Source of the DNA: Planctomycetaceae bacterium | GTDB lineage: Bacteria > Planctomycetota > Planctomycetia > Pirellulales > Pirellulaceae | Length of the DNA: 45,091 nt | NCBI GenBank assembly: GCA_002724245.1 | Contig: PBOG01000177.1 | Span: 1-45,091, forward strand | Reading direction: 5' to 3' | Part shown: in pieces, positions 9,762-18,859 of the stretch | Position numbering within the stretch: position 1 is the first letter of the stretch | How the letters are laid out: each line of letters begins with the position of its first letter | The notes under the pieces: model-generated | Told to the model about the DNA's origin: nothing | Seen by the model: the letters and a program-made list of their open reading frames with translations, nothing else | Databases searched by the model: none | Position numbers and translations under genes: made by a program

Positions 9762-9821
9762 CTGTTTCCTGCCTGGACAGGCACAGCGCCACGGCGACGG
9801 CCGGATAGTCCAACCGCGAGT

Positions 9822-11249
9822 CTATGCGAGCGCTTTGCGCACAACAGTACCACCGACATCGGTGAGTCGAAAATCCCTCCCCTGGTGACGGTAGGTCAGT
9901 CGCGTGTGATCGAGGCCAAGGCAATGCAGAATTGTGGCCTGAATGTCGTGCACATGGGTCTGTTCCTCGACACCGTGGTATCCCAGTTCATCCGTCTGGC
10001 CAATCACCTGGCCTCCTCGAATCCCGCCACCTGCCATCAGTAACGCAAAGCTATAAGGATGATGGTCGCGCCCCTGATGGCCTGGGGAATTTCCACGTCG
10101 CACTTCGTTCATTGGCGTGCGTCCAAACTCACCACCCCAAATCACCAGCGTGTCGTCCAGCAACCCACGCTGCTTCAAGTCAGTCAATAATGCCGCTGCC
10201 GGCTGATCCGTCATGGCACATTCAACCTTGAGTAACTTGTCCAGTTCCAGGTGATGGTCCCAGTCCGAATGAAACAGTTCGACAAACCGGACCCCTCGCT
10301 CAATCATCCGGCGAGCCAACAAGCAGTTCGTCCCGTACCAGCGAGTCGCCTCCTGGTGAAGACCGTAGCTCTGGAGCGTGCTTGCGGATTCGTCCGAAAA
10401 ATCGAGCAACTCTGGGGCCTCGGCCTGCATCCGATACGCCAGTTCATAGGCATCAATACGTGCCGTGATCTCCCGATCCCGAGTCTCCTCGAACTTCAGC
10501 GCGTTTAATCGCCTTAACGTATCAAGCTTTGCACGCTGGAAACGCGAAGTGACACCCTGCGGGTTCGTCAAATGCAAGATCGGGTCACCCTGGCTACGGA
10601 AGGCTACGCCACGGTACGACGAGGGCAAAAACCCGTTGGACCAGAGCGAAGGACCAACCAGTGATGCCGGCTTGGAGTAGGACATCAGTACGACGAATCC
10701 AGGCATATTCTGCGACTCGCTACCGAGACCATAATTCACCCAAGACCCCATACTGGGATGCCCGAACATCGGCGAGCCGCAATTCAGCAGCAACTGTCCG
10801 GGATGATGATTTGCGGTATCGGTTACCATCGCGCGAAACATGCACACATCATCCGCCAATCGGCTTAGATGGGGCAAGCGATCTGAAAACTCCATGCCAG
10901 ATTTACCATGTCTGGTAAATTGACGTGGCGTTGCCATCAGCGTGGCCCCCCCCTTGATGACCGGATCGGCAAGGCCTTCCAGAAACGAATCTGGCACGCG
11001 TCTGCCATGCCATTTCTGCAACTGCGGTTTGGGATCGAACAAATCAAGCTGGCTGGGGCCTCCCGACATATTCAAGAATATCACGCGGCGAGCTCGAGGC
11101 AGGTGGTGTGGCAGCTGCTGCTCTGAGGCTTTGACCGGTGTATCCGTGTTGATCAAGTTCGCTAACGCGATCGCGCCAATGCCGTACGTACACCCGCCCA
11201 GGAAGCGACGGCGGCGTTGCAACCGGGTAAGCAGATCCGCATTCATCAT
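9822..11249 (-). CDS. DUF1501 family exported protein (sulfatase-like fold)
   Basis: 475 residues with a Tat-type leader (RRRRFLGGCTYGIGAIALANL). DUF1501 hallmarks are present: VIFLNMSGGPSQLDLFDPKP near residue 60, ANHHPGQLLLNCG, SMGSWVNYGLGSE, and the C-terminal LVIWGGEFGRTPMNE and HHPYSFALLMAGGGIRGG. The family is abundant in planctomycetes and has an alkaline-phosphatase/sulfatase-like fold; the biochemical role is unsettled. Its ATG abuts the TGA of the DUF1549/1553 gene with no gap, so translation is probably coupled; this gene pairing is typical for the phylum. Two ATGs in a row occur at 11249 and 11246. It converges with the GH42-like gene, 60 bases away. Confidence 0.92.
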   Translation of the reverse strand: MMNADLLTRLQRRRRFLGGCTYGIGAIALANLINTDTPVKASEQQLPHHLPRARRVIFLNMSGGPSQLDLFDPKPQLQKWHGRRVPDSFLEGLADPVIKGGATLMATPRQFTRHGKSGMEFSDRLPHLSRLADDVCMFRAMVTDTANHHPGQLLLNCGSPMFGHPSMGSWVNYGLGSESQNMPGFVVLMSYSKPASLVGPSLWSNGFLPSSYRGVAFRSQGDPILHLTNPQGVTSRFQRAKLDTLRRLNALKFEETRDREITARIDAYELAYRMQAEAPELLDFSDESASTLQSYGLHQEATRWYGTNCLLARRMIERGVRFVELFHSDWDHHLELDKLLKVECAMTDQPAAALLTDLKQRGLLDDTLVIWGGEFGRTPMNEVRRGNSPGHQGRDHHPYSFALLMAGGGIRGGQVIGQTDELGYHGVEEQTHVHDIQATILHCLGLDHTRLTYRHQGRDFRLTDVGGTVVRKALA

Positions 11250-13538
11250 TCAATTCCGGGTAATGAACTCATGAAGATTTAACATCACACTGCAGACGCC
11301 AACCCAGGCCGCTGCATCCAGCCGATCGACATTGGGTACCGGCCAGGGCATTACCTGCTGCGCTGTCTGAGGGGCGTGTCTCACCACCTCTCGCAAGCGG
11401 TGGTAGCAATCGATCAGCAGCTGCCGTTCGCGAGAATTCGGAAATCGGCCCGTGCAGATCCGAAACCCGTCGTCAATACTTTGCACAAGGCCTCCAGCGT
11501 CTGAAAATCCTGGCAACAAGGTATGCCGGGCGAGCTGCTGGGACGCTTCCTGAAAAAACGGGGCATTCAACAGCGTCAGCGCCTGCAGTGGCGTGTTGGA
11601 CCGTTCTCGCCGTGTGCAGGACTCCCGCGTATTGGGAGCATCAAACGTCACCAGCTCCGGAAATGGAGTAGATCGCTTGATAAACGTGTACAAAGCCCGT
11701 CGGTACCGGTCTTCTCCCTCGGCGGGCAGCCATCCGCTTTTGCCAAACCCGCCCATGACCACAGCAGCTGACTGGGGTGGACGTACACTGGGTCCGCCGA
11801 TACGTCGAACCAGCAACCCGCTGACCGCCAGCGTACAATCTCGCACAGCTTCAGCAGAAAGTCGCAAGCTGGCCTGGCGGGCCAGGAGTACATTGTCCGG
11901 ATCACGCGTTTGCAACTTATCTGGCTCACGTGACGACTGTCGATATACGGCTGCACAGACCATCTGGCGTTGCACTCGTTTGACGGACCATTCCCGGTCA
12001 ACAAACTCCGACGCCAGCCAATCCAGCAGTCTGGGATGACTCGGCGGTGTGCCTCGGGAACCAAAATCACCACTCGTCAACACGAATCCACGGCCAAAAA
12101 GCTCCTGCCAGAGTCGATTAATCGTCACACGTGCAGTCAACGGGTTTTCGCGTGTCACGAGCCATCTGGCCAGGGACAGACGATTCCGCGGCGTATTCAA
12201 AGGAAATGCAGGCAAGACACGTGGCGTGTTCGGTTCAACCCGTTCACCCGGATCGTTGTAAAGTCCTCCTTGCTGAATAAACGTAGGACGATCATGCGGC
12301 GTCTCACACATCACTGCGGCGCGGCTCACTCGGGGGAGTTGGGCATTCAACGCATCAATGGCGGTCTTGATACCACTCAATCCGAGTTGTCCAAATCGAG
12401 CCGGATCGATCGCCGCTCCATATTGCAAAAAGTACTCAAAAATTCGGGCGCGCTGTGTCGGCGTACGCAACTCCGGAGCCAGCTTGACGATCTCTTGTCC
12501 TTCAAGTTGCCCCTCCCCAAGCCCGCCACCCCAGATCAGCCCGAGAATTTCCCAGCGGCGATCCCATTGGTAGTTCTGCCCCGGGTTGGCATCCGCTTCG
12601 AGCAGGCGCTGCTCCCAGCGCCGCTGTAATGTTGTGATGGCCTCTCGCTGGGGGGCAAGCAAAGCACGACGACGACGGTCATACCCTGGCCTGGCCGCCA
12701 GAAACGGCTCCAACTCGCCCACCAACGGAGCGTCAATATTTACCTCACTTGCGGTATTGAAAAATGCGTAGAGTTCAAAGAACTCACGCTGACTGATCGG
12801 ATCGTATTTGTGGTCATGGCACTCTCCACAAGCAACCGTCAATCCGAGCCACACTGTCCCCAGGGTACTGATGCGGTCCTTGACCTGATTCACGCGAAAC
12901 TCTTCCACATCAGCGCCGCCTTCTCGATTGCTCAATGTTTGTCGCAGGAATCCCGTAGCGATTTGCTGGTCTGTGGTCGCATCTGGCAACAGATCACCTG
13001 CCAACTGCTCGATTGTAAATTGATCGAACCCCATGTCACGGTTCAACGCGTCAACAACCCACTGACGAAACCGCCAGGCCACCGGCCGCAGCTGGTCAGT
13101 GAGATACCCGTCGCTATCTGCGTAGTGCGCTACATCAAGCCAGGACCGCGCCCAGCGTTCCCCGTAATGTGGCGAAGCCAGCAGCCGATCGACAACCTCT
13201 TCATACGCCGTGGGACGCGGATTCTGCAGGAACGCGGTGACCTCTTGAATGCTCGGTGGCAGACCTGTCAGATCCAACGTCACGCGCCGAATCAAGGTCT
13301 CGCGTAATGCCATAGGCGAAGGCCTCAATCCCTCCCGCTGCAAACGCTGCAACACAAAGGAGTCAATCGGTTCACGCACCCACGTACCCTGTCGCACACG
13401 CGGAAGGGCAGGGCGGCTGACGGCACGAAAGGACCAATGCAGACGATCCGGGGCATCTGCCAACGTGCTAGTCGGCACAACCAGCAGCCCCCCCACAAAA
13501 AAGCACCAGAACCAGTCATGGCCTGCCATCCGTCGCAT
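11250..13538 (-). CDS. DUF1549 (PSCyt2) / DUF1553 (PSD1) protein with a CxxCH motif
   Basis: 762 residues with an N-terminal signal sequence (WFWCFFVGGLLVVPTSTLA). DUF1549 runs from about residue 55 to 260: PIDSFVLQRLQREGL, LIRRVTLDLTGLPP, YGERWARSWLDVAHYADSDG, ending in CGECH (residues 237-241), a c-type haem-like CxxCH, then DHKYDPISQREF. DUF1553 follows from about 470: LARWLVTRENPLTARVTINR, LWQELFGRGFV, SGDFGSRGTPPSHPRLLDW, and ERSNTPLQALTLLNAPFF. The PSCyt1 cytochrome domain found in many relatives is absent, so this is the short form. Haem attachment is inferred from the motif only. It is transcribed ahead of the DUF1501 gene, with which it is likely coupled. Confidence 0.93.
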   Translation of the reverse strand: MRRMAGHDWFWCFFVGGLLVVPTSTLADAPDRLHWSFRAVSRPALPRVRQGTWVREPIDSFVLQRLQREGLRPSPMALRETLIRRVTLDLTGLPPSIQEVTAFLQNPRPTAYEEVVDRLLASPHYGERWARSWLDVAHYADSDGYLTDQLRPVAWRFRQWVVDALNRDMGFDQFTIEQLAGDLLPDATTDQQIATGFLRQTLSNREGGADVEEFRVNQVKDRISTLGTVWLGLTVACGECHDHKYDPISQREFFELYAFFNTASEVNIDAPLVGELEPFLAARPGYDRRRRALLAPQREAITTLQRRWEQRLLEADANPGQNYQWDRRWEILGLIWGGGLGEGQLEGQEIVKLAPELRTPTQRARIFEYFLQYGAAIDPARFGQLGLSGIKTAIDALNAQLPRVSRAAVMCETPHDRPTFIQQGGLYNDPGERVEPNTPRVLPAFPLNTPRNRLSLARWLVTRENPLTARVTINRLWQELFGRGFVLTSGDFGSRGTPPSHPRLLDWLASEFVDREWSVKRVQRQMVCAAVYRQSSREPDKLQTRDPDNVLLARQASLRLSAEAVRDCTLAVSGLLVRRIGGPSVRPPQSAAVVMGGFGKSGWLPAEGEDRYRRALYTFIKRSTPFPELVTFDAPNTRESCTRRERSNTPLQALTLLNAPFFQEASQQLARHTLLPGFSDAGGLVQSIDDGFRICTGRFPNSRERQLLIDCYHRLREVVRHAPQTAQQVMPWPVPNVDRLDAAAWVGVCSVMLNLHEFITRN

Positions 13539-13650
13539 ACTACGCGCCCTTCACATATCACACGTGATGGATTCCCGAGTCACTGGACATCGAAACATCC
13601 TCGCGGCACTTACCGCGTTCTCTAGCATATCCGAACCAACATGGCACAGT

Positions 13651-13680
13651 GAACCTGACATCGACGAACCTGACATCGAC
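13651..13680. repeat. Perfect 15-bp tandem duplication
   Basis: GAACCTGACATCGAC occurs twice with no gap (13651-13665 and 13666-13680), in the non-coding stretch between the divergent DUF1549/1553 gene and the YdhR-like gene (13539-13844). It could be a recent slippage duplication or a paired protein-binding site. Confidence 0.85.
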
Positions 13681-13844
13681 ACGGTTGGCTGCGGCCTCTC
13701 GCCAGACAGACCGGGGTGCCAGGGCGACTCAGAAGCCACCCTCCCTCCCCGCAGTGTGTGGCGACTTGATACACTAGAGACCGCTTGAAACGAGCAAACT
13801 ATCACCACAACAACATGCATCTCTTCCCGGAACCTGAATTCACT

Positions 13845-14444
13845 ATGACCACCATGCCCGCTGCACAGATCATCCAGCTCATCACCCACGCCGACAGCGC
13901 CACCACGCAGCGGCTGAACTCGCAGGCAACGACCACGCCGGGACTCGCACAGCATCTACGACTTGCCCACGACACCAGCGCCGGCAGCATCTTTTTATGG
14001 TCCGATGAAACGGCCTTGAACGCCTTCGAGCAAGCAGCCGGCTTGGCGCAACTTGTCGAATCGGGAAGCGCCCAATCGCGCGTCTTCAACATCCTTCAGC
14101 CGACCACCTCGATCACCTTCGACACAACTGGCAAAGCGCTGACCGAAGCCACTTCCGTTCAACTGGTCAACATGCACCTGCGCCTTCCCACGGAAGCCTT
14201 TCTGGCCCACGTGACCGGACCCGAGGCCGAGGCCACCGGCCAACTCTTTGGAGCAATCCCTGGACTTATCGGCAAGGTGTTCCTGCACAGCCGTCAAGCC
14301 GACGACATCATCGGCGGCTGCTACCTGTTCCGCGATGACCAGACCCGCTCCGATTACCTCTCGAGTGAACTTTTCACGGCAGTCCGCAGCGATGACAACT
14401 GGGAAAACCTGACCACCGAGGACTTCTCAATCACCGACAACTAG
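13845..14444 (+). CDS. YdhR-like/antibiotic-monooxygenase-fold (dimeric alpha-beta barrel) protein
   Basis: 199 residues from ATG 13845. ATG 13815 or TTG 13785 are possible longer starts; no clear ribosome site separates them. The second half (VNMHLRLPTEAFLAHVTGPE, IPGLIGKVFLHSRQADDIIG, GCYLFRDDQTRSDYLSSELF) matches the ABM/YdhR pattern of a beta strand, helix, and 'GG.Y.F.s...a..y' strand. The first half (SAGSIFLWSDETALNAFEQ, ...SRVFNI) looks like a weaker copy, so the protein may be a fused two-module barrel. Such proteins are usually small cytosolic oxidoreductase-like or binding proteins; substrate unknown. It stands alone between divergent genes. Confidence 0.6.
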   Translation: MTTMPAAQIIQLITHADSATTQRLNSQATTTPGLAQHLRLAHDTSAGSIFLWSDETALNAFEQAAGLAQLVESGSAQSRVFNILQPTTSITFDTTGKALTEATSVQLVNMHLRLPTEAFLAHVTGPEAEATGQLFGAIPGLIGKVFLHSRQADDIIGGCYLFRDDQTRSDYLSSELFTAVRSDDNWENLTTEDFSITDN

Positions 14445-14660
14445 CGGCCCCAGCACAGCCCCACGCGGGGCACAGCTTTCCCCTGTTCGAAACTTGCATC
14501 GTCACGGTCGAATCCTGTTCCCTCGAGCGCGTGTGTCTACCTGCGGAGCAACGAGTGAGTGGTCTGGAAACACCTCACCGGGTTCCACTGGCAGTCCCCA
14601 GTGCAGCCACACTCTACGATGTCTGCGAGAGATCAGAAATCGTCTACGCGACGCAGTACC

Positions 14661-14689
14661 CTGACACGGTATGACTAACACTGTATTAC
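14661..14689 (+). promoter_or_regulatory. Candidate sigma70-type promoter of the small membrane protein
   Basis: CTGACA (14661-14666), a 17-base spacer and TATTAC (14684-14689) stand 34 bases before ATG 14724. The -35 matches consensus at five of six positions and the -10 at four. Housekeeping promoter rules in planctomycetes are less certain than in enterics. Confidence 0.4.
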
Positions 14690-14723
14690 TGACACTCGTG
14701 AACAACGCACGCAGAAAGTATCC

Positions 14724-14981
14724 ATGAAGCGTTACAGATGGCTCTTACTGATTTTCGCCCTGCCAGGCTGCAGCGCCATCGAGAACGCACTCGCTAGTGG
14801 GGGCTGGGAAGTGCTGACCATGGTGCTGGGGACGATCGCGTTTTTCCTCTGGAAAATGAATTTCGCCAGCCGTAACGAACAGCGCGAGCTCGTGACCGCA
14901 ATGCTGTGGTATGGCTTCATTCTCGTGACCGCCATCGTCATCGTCATTGTCGGATTCCTACTGCCCGCCCGCTGGCTGTAA
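14724..14981 (+). CDS. Small lipoprotein-like membrane protein of unknown function
   Basis: 85 residues. The N-terminus is KRYRW, a hydrophobic stretch, then FALPGCSA, a plausible lipobox with Cys at residue 16, although Pro in the box is uncommon. Two further hydrophobic segments follow (VLTMVLGTIAFFLW and YGFILVTAIVIVIVGFLL) around a charged loop SRNEQRELV. A promoter-like element lies just upstream. No family is recognised. It converges with the TolB-like gene, 119 bases away. Confidence 0.6.
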   Translation: MKRYRWLLLIFALPGCSAIENALASGGWEVLTMVLGTIAFFLWKMNFASRNEQRELVTAMLWYGFILVTAIVIVIVGFLLPARWL

Positions 14982-15100
14982 CGCGACGCCCGAAACGCGA
15001 TCTCCATCGCTGCAGGGACGCGATCAATGCCAGCGCTGCGACAGGAGACCTTCGCGTTCTCGCCTGCGCCGACAGGTCCCAGCAACAGCAGACATCCCCC

Positions 15101-16003
15101 CTAGTCGTTTCGCGTCCGCGGTGCAGGTATCTCAAGACTGTAGATGTCAATCTTTCCCTTGACTTCCGAGGAGAAATAGATCTCTCTGCCATTGGGGTGC
15201 CAGGTGACAAAATCATCTTTTCCCGGGTTCGTAGTGACGCGCATTCCCTCGGCGCCGAAGGCGTCCATAACGTAAATGTCATAGTTTCCTTCGCGCAAAC
15301 TGGTGTACGCAATCCGCATCCCATCAGGAGACCACGCAGCGCGTGTATCCAGGCCCGCATGTTCGGTAAGCTGAATCAGGTTTGTCCCATCCGCGGCCAT
15401 CCGGTAAATGTCAAAATTACCGGCACGCGTAGAGGTAAAAACGACCGCGGCACCATTCGGCGAATACCTGGGATGGGTATCAATATAGTCCGATTTCGTG
15501 AGCGCCTTTTTATTCTGCAAACGGTGGTCAGTCCGCCACAACTGCTGTGAACCGTTGTCGACAGGAAACGAGTAGATCACTTCTCGGCCATCAGGACGGA
15601 TCGTGACTGCGCGCACACAGGCAAACCCACCACCCGGGTTAAGTGTATGCTTCTCACCCGCCTCGACATCCTGCACTTCCACGGACGTATGCAGATTCCC
15701 ATCATTACGGACGTACGCGTAAAACTTCATATCCCTGGCAAAACTGATGCTGATTTCATTGGTATTTGCACCACCATGAAAATCAGTTCGCTTGCCAGTC
15801 TGCAGGTTCAGTCGTTCCAGTTTGATTAACTGGTTCGTCTTCAGTGTGGAAAACACCAGCTCGTGGGAATCGTGTGTGAAACTGAGATCCTGCTTCCATT
15901 TTCCGTCGGTGGTGTGACGTTGAGGTACGCTCTGTTCCGCAATACCGTCCGCCACGAGCAAAACCAACTGCAGCAGCACCAGCAACCGGCTAAAAGAGTT
16001 CAT
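15101..16003 (-). CDS. Exported TolB-like (PD40) beta-propeller protein
   Basis: 300 residues from ATG 16003, with GGAG upstream and a signal peptide (NSFSRLLVLLQLVLLVADGIA); the longer reading from 16030 adds nine residues ahead of it. The body is WD40-like PD40 blades: PRYSPNGAAVVFTSTRAGN, AAWSPDGMRIAYTSLREGN and VTWHPNGREIYFSSEVKGK, each with the 'sPDG..iaf.S' pattern, followed by DIY motifs. Such periplasmic or secreted propellers bind partners rather than catalyse. The start overlaps the end of the DUF1501 gene by 14 bases, placing it third in the nitrilase-DUF1501-propeller operon. Confidence 0.88.
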   Translation of the reverse strand: MNSFSRLLVLLQLVLLVADGIAEQSVPQRHTTDGKWKQDLSFTHDSHELVFSTLKTNQLIKLERLNLQTGKRTDFHGGANTNEISISFARDMKFYAYVRNDGNLHTSVEVQDVEAGEKHTLNPGGGFACVRAVTIRPDGREVIYSFPVDNGSQQLWRTDHRLQNKKALTKSDYIDTHPRYSPNGAAVVFTSTRAGNFDIYRMAADGTNLIQLTEHAGLDTRAAWSPDGMRIAYTSLREGNYDIYVMDAFGAEGMRVTTNPGKDDFVTWHPNGREIYFSSEVKGKIDIYSLEIPAPRTRND

Positions 16004-17327
16004 GAATAAATTCTCCGTCCGCGAGCACATTCAGCTCCGCGCGAGCAACACTGTCGATCCCCAGCGCGTCGAGCATTGTGACTCCAACTCCGGTAGGTTC
16101 GATCGGGCGTGTCACCGGCCGTTCGCCTTTGCGATCACTGGCACCAATCACTTGTCCGGTCCGCACCCCCGCACCGGCCCACATGGAAAAATAGTTTTGC
16201 GGCCAGTGGTCCCGGGAAGCGCGATTATTGATGCGAGGCGTGCGACCAAATTCTCCCATGCAGACCACCAGGGTTTGATCCATCAAGCCACGGGAATCCA
16301 TGTCATCCAGGAATGCTGAAAAGGCGGTATCAAACACCGGGCAGTGGCGATTCGGTAGTAAATCAAAGTTTTTGACGTGCGTATCCCAACCAAAATCGGT
16401 ATTGGGACCAAACGCTTCGACATATTCACTCCAGCTCACGTTGACAAACGGCACTTCGGCTTCAGCCAGACGCCGTGCCAGCAGGAGACTCTGGCCAAAA
16501 GAAGTCTGTCCGTATTGCTCTCGAGTTGCAGTCTCCTCCTGAGTCAAGTCAAGAGACTCCAGCGCTCGGTTATTGGTGAGCAAGGTAAAAGCCTGCTGGG
16601 CTTTTGTGTCCCAGGCCCCAAAAGTGTCCGCGGTCACCGTTTTCTTGAGCTGGTCGAGCTGGGATTGCAGTTTGCGCCGGTGGGCGATGCGATCCGGTGT
16701 CACTCCATCAACCAGTTTAAGCGCCGGAATATTGATCGACCCCATGTCGTTGCACTGAATGAGAAACGGGTCATACGCCTTTCCCCAATCGCCGCCCCCA
16801 TAACCGTCCACGATTTTGACAACGTCCTTGGGAATCCCGGGGGCCAGCATGACGTAAGGAGGCAAGCCAGCTCCCGCCCCATGGTGCCGCGAAATGATCG
16901 AACCCCAGCTAGGCTGAATGGCAACTCCCCGTCCTTCGCGATGCCCCGTAAACCCGTATGTACCGGCGCCAGGATGCCCCCCGTCATGCGTAATGTTGCT
17001 ACGGATCAAGGCAAACTTGCCTGTGCGTGCCGCCAGTTTGGGTACCAGCTCCGTGAAACGAACTCCGGGCAAGCTGGTTGGAATCGTCGAAAACGGGCCC
17101 TTGTAATTGTAGGGAGCGTCCGGCTTGGGATCGAACGTATCGAGATGGCTGGGAGCCCCCCACAACCAAACGAACACAACGGTCTTGGCACGTGCCCGAG
17201 CAGCTGCCTGGGCAATTTGACCGGTAGAAAGCATCGCAGTCAGTGGTAATGCAGCGCCGGCCTGTACAAATGCACGCCGACTGACACCATCACAGCTACG
17301 ACTCTTGAATTCGCCAATACGGAGCAT
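15990..17327 (-). CDS. Second DUF1501 family Tat-exported protein
   Basis: 445 residues from ATG 17327 (GGGA 7 bases ahead); an in-frame TTG at 17342 adds five residues. A Tat leader is seen as SRRAFVQAGAALPLTAM. DUF1501 features: VVFVWLWGAPSHLDTFDPKP, ALIRSNITHDGGHPGAGTYG, WGSIISRHHG, GWDTHVKNFDLLP, LVVCMGEFGRTPRINN and RDHWPQNYFSMWAGAGVRTG. The GEFGRTP motif with the following DHWP is the most conserved part of the family. Unlike the DUF1501 protein at 9.8 kb it has no DUF1549/1553 partner beside it; its neighbours are a nitrilase and a propeller, so the complex may differ. Confidence 0.92.
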   Translation of the reverse strand: MLRIGEFKSRSCDGVSRRAFVQAGAALPLTAMLSTGQIAQAAARARAKTVVFVWLWGAPSHLDTFDPKPDAPYNYKGPFSTIPTSLPGVRFTELVPKLAARTGKFALIRSNITHDGGHPGAGTYGFTGHREGRGVAIQPSWGSIISRHHGAGAGLPPYVMLAPGIPKDVVKIVDGYGGGDWGKAYDPFLIQCNDMGSINIPALKLVDGVTPDRIAHRRKLQSQLDQLKKTVTADTFGAWDTKAQQAFTLLTNNRALESLDLTQEETATREQYGQTSFGQSLLLARRLAEAEVPFVNVSWSEYVEAFGPNTDFGWDTHVKNFDLLPNRHCPVFDTAFSAFLDDMDSRGLMDQTLVVCMGEFGRTPRINNRASRDHWPQNYFSMWAGAGVRTGQVIGASDRKGERPVTRPIEPTGVGVTMLDALGIDSVARAELNVLADGEFIHELF

Positions 17328-17431
17328 ATTTCCCACTACCAATTAGATGAAAGCGTATCTTTCCCTGTTCCTTCATTATAAGAACCAGAAGGAAATCAGT
17401 GTATAGATTGTCTGCAGTCGCACTCGTCACG

Positions 17432-18400
17432 TCAGTTTGCGCGCTGCCTGTAAAGGTCCTGGCGACGATGCTGCAGCATGTTGCCCTGGATCTGCCGCCA
17501 CGCAACCAGGTCAATTTCACGCACCACCGCCTCTGGCCACCCCCCGGCGTCCTCGGTGTCCGTGTTGGTCGGCAAACCCACACCCTGACCTGGAATAGAC
17601 ATATTCGCCGCGATAATGCGGCCGCCAGGATCGATGACCAGCCCGTCACGTGGATGGGCAAAAACCAGAAATACCCCGTTTTCATAACAGCGAGTCCGCA
17701 ACAGCGCATCATTCATACGCCCCCACATGCCATTGGAGGGTACCAGAATGAGCTCCGCACCCGCGGCCACCATCGTACGGGCAATCTCAGGTAACTGCCG
17801 ATCGAAACAGATCATCATGCCGACTTTTCCGTAACGTGTTTCAAATACGGGCAGCGCATCTCCTGCCTCATAAAAAGGCTCGACACCGTGGGTCTTACGG
17901 TACTTGCCCACGGTCTTCCCATCAGGACCGATCAGTAGTGCCGTATTGTAAAGGCGCTCACCAGCCAATTCAGAGAAACCGATACACAGATACAGATCCA
18001 GCTCCCTGGCCAGTCTGCGCAGGCGACCGATTCCGGGCCCCATCTCCGGTTCTGCCAGGGCGCACATACGTTCTCTGGTTAATCCCGGCTGGTGACAGAT
18101 GTATCCATCGATGCACGTTTCAGGGGTAACGACAATTTTCGCGCCTTGGTCCGCCGCGCGCCGCACGTACGCCTCAATGCGAGCCAACGCCTGGGCTTTG
18201 TTTCCACGAATGTTCGGCAGCACCAATGCGGCAACCCCCACGCGCTCATGCCGCTCCGCCGGGTGTACTGGCCCCGCTGGGGCAACCGCCGCGGTGCTGG
18301 CCGCTGGCCCGGAGGAACCACGTGTCAGCGGTAATAACGTAACCAGCAACATCGCACCCAGTGGCCAGCAACGAACCATCCAATGACCTGTCTTGAACAT
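17432..18400 (-). CDS. Exported carbon-nitrogen hydrolase (nitrilase superfamily)
   Basis: 322 residues from ATG 18400, chosen because GGGAGG lies just ahead; the reading from 18427 has no such site. Residues 1-40 form a signal peptide (WPLGAMLLVTLLPL), unusual for nitrilases, which are mostly cytosolic. The catalytic triad of the superfamily is in place: Glu94 in VVTPETCIDGY, Lys169 in GKYRKTHGVEPFYEAG, and Cys198 in MMICFDRQLPE. The family hydrolyses amides, nitriles or carbamoyl groups; YNTALLIGPDG and the C-terminal VREIDL fit the amidase-like branches. First gene of the operon with DUF1501 and the propeller, which start 104 bases on. Substrate unknown; action outside the cytoplasm is inferred. 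Confidence 0.88.
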   Translation of the reverse strand: MFKTGHWMVRCWPLGAMLLVTLLPLTRGSSGPAASTAAVAPAGPVHPAERHERVGVAALVLPNIRGNKAQALARIEAYVRRAADQGAKIVVTPETCIDGYICHQPGLTRERMCALAEPEMGPGIGRLRRLARELDLYLCIGFSELAGERLYNTALLIGPDGKTVGKYRKTHGVEPFYEAGDALPVFETRYGKVGMMICFDRQLPEIARTMVAAGAELILVPSNGMWGRMNDALLRTRCYENGVFLVFAHPRDGLVIDPGGRIIAANMSIPGQGVGLPTNTDTEDAGGWPEAVVREIDLVAWRQIQGNMLQHRRQDLYRQRAN

Positions 18401-18859
18401 CACTACCTCCCTTGTCATCCGGACCATTAATTAGTCATCCCCCACAGCAGGGTACCAGTGCCCCACTGCCAGACCTGATTAGGCAGAGCGAAGCCAGCGT
18501 CGCGAAGATTCCCTGGCGCAATAGTTTTTGCGCCCTGGCCCGCTGCAAATTTCAGCTGATTTTACACGCGTTACCCACGCCGGCCAGATCGACAACACAT
18601 CCACACCCTTCCATGCGTTCACCGAATCTATCGGGAAACAGCCAGTACAACTCCGGTCCCAGCTGAGTAGAGATCCGGTGAACACTAGACCACATGGCGG
18701 TCGCGTGTTCGCCCCTTGCACCAGGCCCTGACTGCCCGCGCCCGAATTACTCCCCAAATTGAGGGCTAGTAGCGGTTTGATTGTGCCGATCCTAATTACT
18801 ATATCGCACACCACACCGCGCCAGCACTGCTAGCGACCTGTCCTACTCCGAGTCCTGAC
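18401..18859. promoter_or_regulatory. Divergent regulatory region with inverted repeat
   Basis: 459 bases without a gene separate the nitrilase operon from the cysteine-cluster HEAT gene. A perfect inverted repeat GGCGCAA / TTGCGCC (18515-18521 and 18528-18534, six-base loop TAGTTT) could be an operator or a hairpin. No T-tract follows, so it does not look like a terminator. The rightward promoter candidate is listed separately. Nothing else is recognised. Confidence 0.4.
18777..18805 (+). promoter_or_regulatory. Candidate promoter of the cysteine-cluster HEAT gene
   Basis: TTGATT (18777-18782), a 17-base spacer and TATATC (18800-18805), 54 bases before ATG 18860. The same -35 hexamer and spacing recur in the candidate tssB promoter at 36648. 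Confidence 0.42.

Noticed and set aside
11970-12629. 219-codon plus-strand frame
   Set aside because: Antisense to the DUF1549/1553 gene; no domain or start signal.
14458-14471. Hairpin GCCCC/GGGGC after the YdhR-like gene
   Set aside because: Five-base stem in GC-rich DNA, likely by chance, no T-run directly after it.
16377-17249. 290-codon plus-strand frame
   Set aside because: Antisense shadow of the DUF1501 gene, which has strong family motifs on the other strand.
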